NCBI GenBank assembly: GCA_018398585.1
Contig: JAGTTD010000005.1
Span: forward strand, 6,813,355-6,877,354
Direction of reading: 5' to 3'
Origin: Simmondsia chinensis
Lineage: Eukaryota; Streptophyta; Magnoliopsida; Caryophyllales; Simmondsiaceae
DNA length: 64,000 nucleotides
Shown here: piece after piece, positions 60,164-64,000 of the stretch
How the letters are laid out: each line of letters opens with the position of its first letter
Position numbering within the stretch: position 1 is the stretch's first letter
Notes under the pieces: generated by a model
Seen by the model: the letters and a program-made list of their open reading frames with translations, nothing else
The model's database searches: none
What the model was told of the DNA's origin: nothing
Made by a program: the position numbers and the translations under genes

Positions 60164-63057
60164 ATGATGATGATGAAGAGGTCTCCTTCTTCTTCATCTT
60201 CTTCCTCTTCTTCTTCTTGTGTTGTTGATCATTTTGATGCTCTGAATCAACCCATTGATGAAGAAAAGCCCAGACCCAAAAGGGTTAGAAGAAGAAACTC
60301 GTCATCGAAAGCGATTAAGAGTGAAACTAATGCGAATGGGAGTGAGAATTCGAATCGGAGAAGTTCTATTTATAGGGGTGTTACCAGGTGATTCAATTTG
60401 GTTTTTTGATTGTTTACAATGAAAGTTCGTTGTACTTTGTTTATTGTCTCAATTTAGTTCTTATTTTTCCTTGAATTGTTTCGATTTATCCCCTTTATAA
60501 TTTCTTATTGTGTTAATTTAGTCCAATTATCACATTGAATTTAAGTTAATCACGTTAGATGCAAATAACCAACTACAATTCTACCCATTACTCAATTTAA
60601 CCCAAACCCAATGACAAAAATATTAGAAATTTCATTAACAACTCAACATAAATTTTGCCTAAATTGACGGAATGTCACTTCCACAGGGATTAATTTAATA
60701 CAATTAAAAGTATAAAGACTAAATTGATATAATAAGAAAAATACAGGGACCTTTGGCATAAATAACGTTTGATTTATTGATTTAATTTGATTGTTTTTGT
60801 GAATTTTTTGGGGATTTTTATAAGTGAATTTGATGAAATTGGGTGAAATTATGAGCCAGGCATAGATGGACAGGCAGATTTGAGGCTCATCTCTGGGATA
60901 AAAGCTCCTGGAATACCAAACAGAACAAAAAAGGAAGACAAGGTAATTTAATTTTAATTCAAAATATCCATTTTTTTTCAAATATTAATATTACAAAATA
61001 TATTTAATTGAAATAGGATCGATCAAGACCTCAAACAAGTGTTTCTTGTTATTCCCATTTTGAAAGTTTCTTATATGCTCGGTTTGTTTCTACTGAATTT
61101 TCTCATTCATAATTGGCAAAATAACGACTAATTTATAATAAATTATAATTATTATATATAAATATATATATATATATATAAATTATATATTATTTGATAT
61201 TATAATGTAATATTAATAATTGATTTTACTATATTGGGTAACAAAATCGGCATTTTTTATTTTAAAATTTCAATTAAAATGGTTTTTTTGAATTTTTTAA
61301 AATCTGGGTTCATTGAGATCTGTAATTCTCTATGAAAAATAATCAAAATTACGAGTTGGGTTGGTGATAATGATGCTAATTTCTGTCATTTATTATTATA
61401 TATTAATTATTATTATTATTTAAATTAATTTTTTATTTTATATCTTTGTGCTGACTCTGTTTTTATTCTTCACTGTTGCGGGGTTGTAACGTTCATCTAC
61501 GGGTTTGTCGCGGCGTTTAGTTTATTTGGGTAAGCTCACCATTTCTTCTTCCTATTTTCTCTCTCTTCTTTTTCAATTTTGCATGTTTTATTGGTTTTTC
61601 TTGTATTAATTTAGTCTCTCTATAAAAATTAAAGTCAAGTAAATCATGTAAATTTCAATGGTCAGGTCATATCTGATGTAAGTATCTGAATACAAACTAA
61701 TGATCCAACTAGCTATTAATTGCAGTGCTAAGTCGACTTTATTCTAAGATTAAAAGTAATATAATTCAATATACAAGAATTAAATTAAGGGTAAATTACA
61801 TATTAGTAGCCTAAAATTTGATGTATTAATTTTTTAGTCCACTAAGTTTGGAAAATATTTTTTTAATCTAAAAAGTTGCATGAATTTAATAAAATAATCC
61901 AAATAGCTATGTGTAACGGTGCAAAATAAGGCGTGCTTTTCTTCTTTCATATTGTTGTTTGGACTATTTTATTAAATACACATAATGTTTTGAACTAAAA
62001 AATTATTTCACAAAGTTTACAGATTAAAAAAATAATATACTAAATCTCACTATGTAGTTTACCCTTAAATTAATGCAATTATAAAGGTGCATGTACATTT
62101 TACGTAAATAACTGTTGATTTAATTTTCTAATTTACTAACAATAATCTTTTTAATCTTCTATGATATTGTGAAGTTGTCACTTCCTTCAAAGATCATTAA
62201 ACTCAAATCCTACGTTCTGCTTCATTTAATCTTTTAATCTCAATTTCTAAATACTGAAGAAATCGAGGGATAATAAGAAGGGTAAAGCACTAACCGGTTA
62301 CTTTGACGTCTAATGGATCATTTTATCATGATTTATCTTTACATGAATTGATTGTAAGCATTATTCATCATTATATTATATTGATGTCAGAGGGATAAAA
62401 AAGGAACATACCCAGTGCCTCAAGGGCTCCCTCCTACGCAGGGTTTGGGGGGGTTGGATTTATGCAACCTTCCCCCTTTAGGGTGTTAACCTGAAGAGAG
62501 GCTGTTTTCCAGTGCCCCCAACCTGAGGGTGAGGACTTCTCAGGAGGTCATCTATCATGGTATTACTCTCGTCCAAACACGCTTAACTTCGGAGTTCTAA
62601 TGGGATCCGGTGATGGCGTGTTGATGTCAATTTGTATGAAATATGATGTACACTACAAAAGTCAGCAAGATAAATAAATCTAATGTATTTTAATTTACAT
62701 TAATACATCAATTATATTATTTAAAATTTAAATAGCACTCGTGCATTGCATGAGAAACTAGTGATTATTACTAGTGACTCCCTGTGCGATGCATGATATA
62801 CACGGAACATGTTTACGTTTTGAAGAACACTAACTCATAATTGATTACTTGGAACAACATTTATAATAAACTTTTATATTTTTTATAGTGCATGTGTATT
62901 ATAATTTTATTATAATATGATAGGAATGTAGTATAGAAAATGACTGAAAAAATGTGGATGAAATGTAGGAGCATATGATAGTGAAGCGGATGCGGCTCGA
63001 ACTTACGACCTCGCCGCACTTAAGTACTGGGGTCCCGACACCACCCTGAATTTCCCC
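60164..63057 (+). CDS. WRI1: WRINKLED1-like AP2/ERF transcription factor (first four exons; 3' part outside window)
   Basis: AP2-class DNA-binding regulator. WRI1 proteins activate glycolytic and fatty-acid synthesis genes. Exons 60164-60387, 60860-60942, 61521-61529 and 62969-63057 join in frame to 135 codons. The start is the first of four ATGs ([12 protein letters not shown]). Order: poly-Ser stretch, basic segment (RPKRVRRRN), then the first AP2 domain from [19 protein letters not shown] through [20 protein letters not shown], and [20 protein letters not shown] to LNFP. All AP2 core residues are present ([29 protein letters not shown]). The second AP2 domain lies to the right. WRI3/WRI4-type paralogues are possible, but this segment looks closest to WRI1. 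Confidence 0.88.
61521..61529 (+). CDS. WRI1: 9-bp microexon of the WRI1-like gene (VYL)
   Basis: tttatttgg lies between gcgtttag and gtaagctc. With the last G of exon 2 and the first two bases of exon 4 it encodes V-Y-L-G, restoring the AP2 frame. A 9-nt VYL exon is a known feature of WRI1 genes. Nothing else in the 2.0 kb between exons 2 and 4 could supply these residues. Confidence 0.9.
62390..62620 (-). mobile_element. 5S rRNA-headed SINE in WRI1-like intron 3
   Basis: Flanked by TTGATGTCA (62381-62389 and 62621-62629). The minus strand carries the 5S-like head (ggatcccattagaactccg, gaagttaagcgtgtttgg) and the tail module ending gagcccttgaggcactgg. It is antisense to the host gene. Confidence 0.85.
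62738..62774. mobile_element. Two Helitron-like 3' ends facing each other
   Basis: Plus strand: a hairpin ctcgtgcattgcatgag (62738-62754), then aaa and CTAGT (62758-62762). Minus strand: a CTAGT (62770-62774) preceded by gcatcgcacagggagtca. Only seven bases separate them. Both lie in intron 3 of the WRI1-like gene. Confidence 0.5.
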
Positions 63058-64000
63058 GTAAGTGCCCCTCTCTCTCTCTCTCTCTCTCTCACACAAAATT
63101 CTTCTCACAAATAAAATTCATTTATTTTTATATTAGTATCTGATATTTGTGAAAATAATAAAACATTTCACGATCATTTTGATTTTTTTTTTTTAGTGTG
63201 ATAGATTTTTTATTCGTAGTCTCCGGAGTGATGACATTATATTCTGGAAAGAAAGTTCATGTGATATGTCATTTTAAATACCTACTCCAGTATGTTGACG
63301 AAGAGCAGTATTTTTATCAATATAATCACGTTGAAGAGAGTCTTATTTATTAATACGAAGAAAAATCTAAGGTATTATAAAATAAGTTAAAAAAGTCTAG
63401 AGTTTTTTATTTTTCTTTTTACAAAAACGTTGAGTAATAAAATATAAATAATCTAATTTAATTTTACTTGTGGTGCTCTTACAAAAGACAAATGCGAATT
63501 TTGAGCTTCTTTTAAAAGTAAAAAGGATATATTCTGTTTTTATTCAAAAAAAAAAAAAAAACAAGTGATATTTCATGCGCATTTTTCATATAAAAAAAAA
63601 AAAAAAAAAACCCCTTTGATTTAGACTCTATCATATTGACACTACTGAGGGTTAACACGCTGCAGGATTAGGAATTAGTAACACCAAATATGGGTTAGAT
63701 TATGACATGATCTTACCCATCTAAACCTAATTGGACAGATGACCTTCGATAGAGTAAAGTGGTCGTTGAAAATACATGTGGCCGGTTCAAATGTTATAAT
63801 ATAAAACGAAATCCTAGGCCTTCATTTTTTAGCATAAGTTTTTGGTATCAAACCCTTTAAGAGAGAGGAGCACATCGATGGCTGTCGACAGTGCTTCTAA
63901 GCTTGCATGCATGTTTGTTGTTGTTGCTACTTTATTTGACTTGAGTAGTACCTTTGTTTGTTTGTTTGTTTACATTAGACATGTCTGTTTTCATTTGATG
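63058..64000 (+). other. WRI1-like intron 4 (incomplete)
   Basis: It starts gtaagtgc, then has a (CT)n tract at about 63,066-63,090 and several A-runs. I searched for the expected next exon (ETYTKELEEM-like) and did not find it, so it lies beyond the window. Confidence 0.55.

Noticed and set aside
63058..64000. Next WRI1 exon near the right edge
   Set aside because: I found no stretch encoding the linker or second AP2 domain with AG/GT borders.

Overview
The window is nuclear DNA of a flowering plant, probably a woody or large-genome eudicot or magnoliid; I cannot name the species. The evidence is GT-AG introns interrupting conserved protein families, an organellar DNA gyrase A gene, a WRINKLED1-type AP2 gene with its 9-bp microexon, and a dense load of plant LTR retrotransposons, SINEs, MITE-like and hAT-like elements. 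Only about 4.5% of the window is coding sequence from real genes.

Layout. (1) 1-14,882, minus strand: 17 exons of a plastid/mitochondrial DNA gyrase subunit A gene. The 5' end is complete and the 3' end runs off the left edge. Its introns hold SINEs, a MITE and, in intron 1, a complete 2.25-kb LTR retrotransposon. (2) 14,883-31,807: intergenic repeats. These are hAT-like elements, a Copia LTR split by a second small retrotransposon, a 5S-rRNA-headed SINE, a large foldback repeat and a decayed 4.7-kb Copia element on the minus strand. (3) 31,808-41,948, plus strand: an eight-exon gene for a 565-residue Ser-rich basic protein that I do not recognise. (4) 42,000-59,600: a repeat island with solo LTRs, nested SINEs, a 56-nt poly-G run and a Ty3/gypsy element with inverted LTRs. 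(5) 60,164 to the right edge, plus strand: the first four exons of a WRI1-like AP2/ERF gene.

The host genes look functionally unrelated (organelle DNA topology, an unknown protein, lipid-biosynthesis transcription factor). The most interesting material is in the mobile fraction. Two small LTR retrotransposons, each complete with LTRs, primer site, polypurine tract and 5-bp target duplication, carry an ORF with a polypyrimidine-tract-binding-protein type RRM instead of gag-pol. A SINE family joins a 5S rRNA-derived head to a tail that also occurs with other heads or alone, and most copies have clear target duplications. One Ty3-type element has its LTRs in inverted orientation, with the junction falling exactly at the end of the primer-binding site.

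All exon boundaries come from reading splice signals and protein similarity by eye. There is no transcript support.
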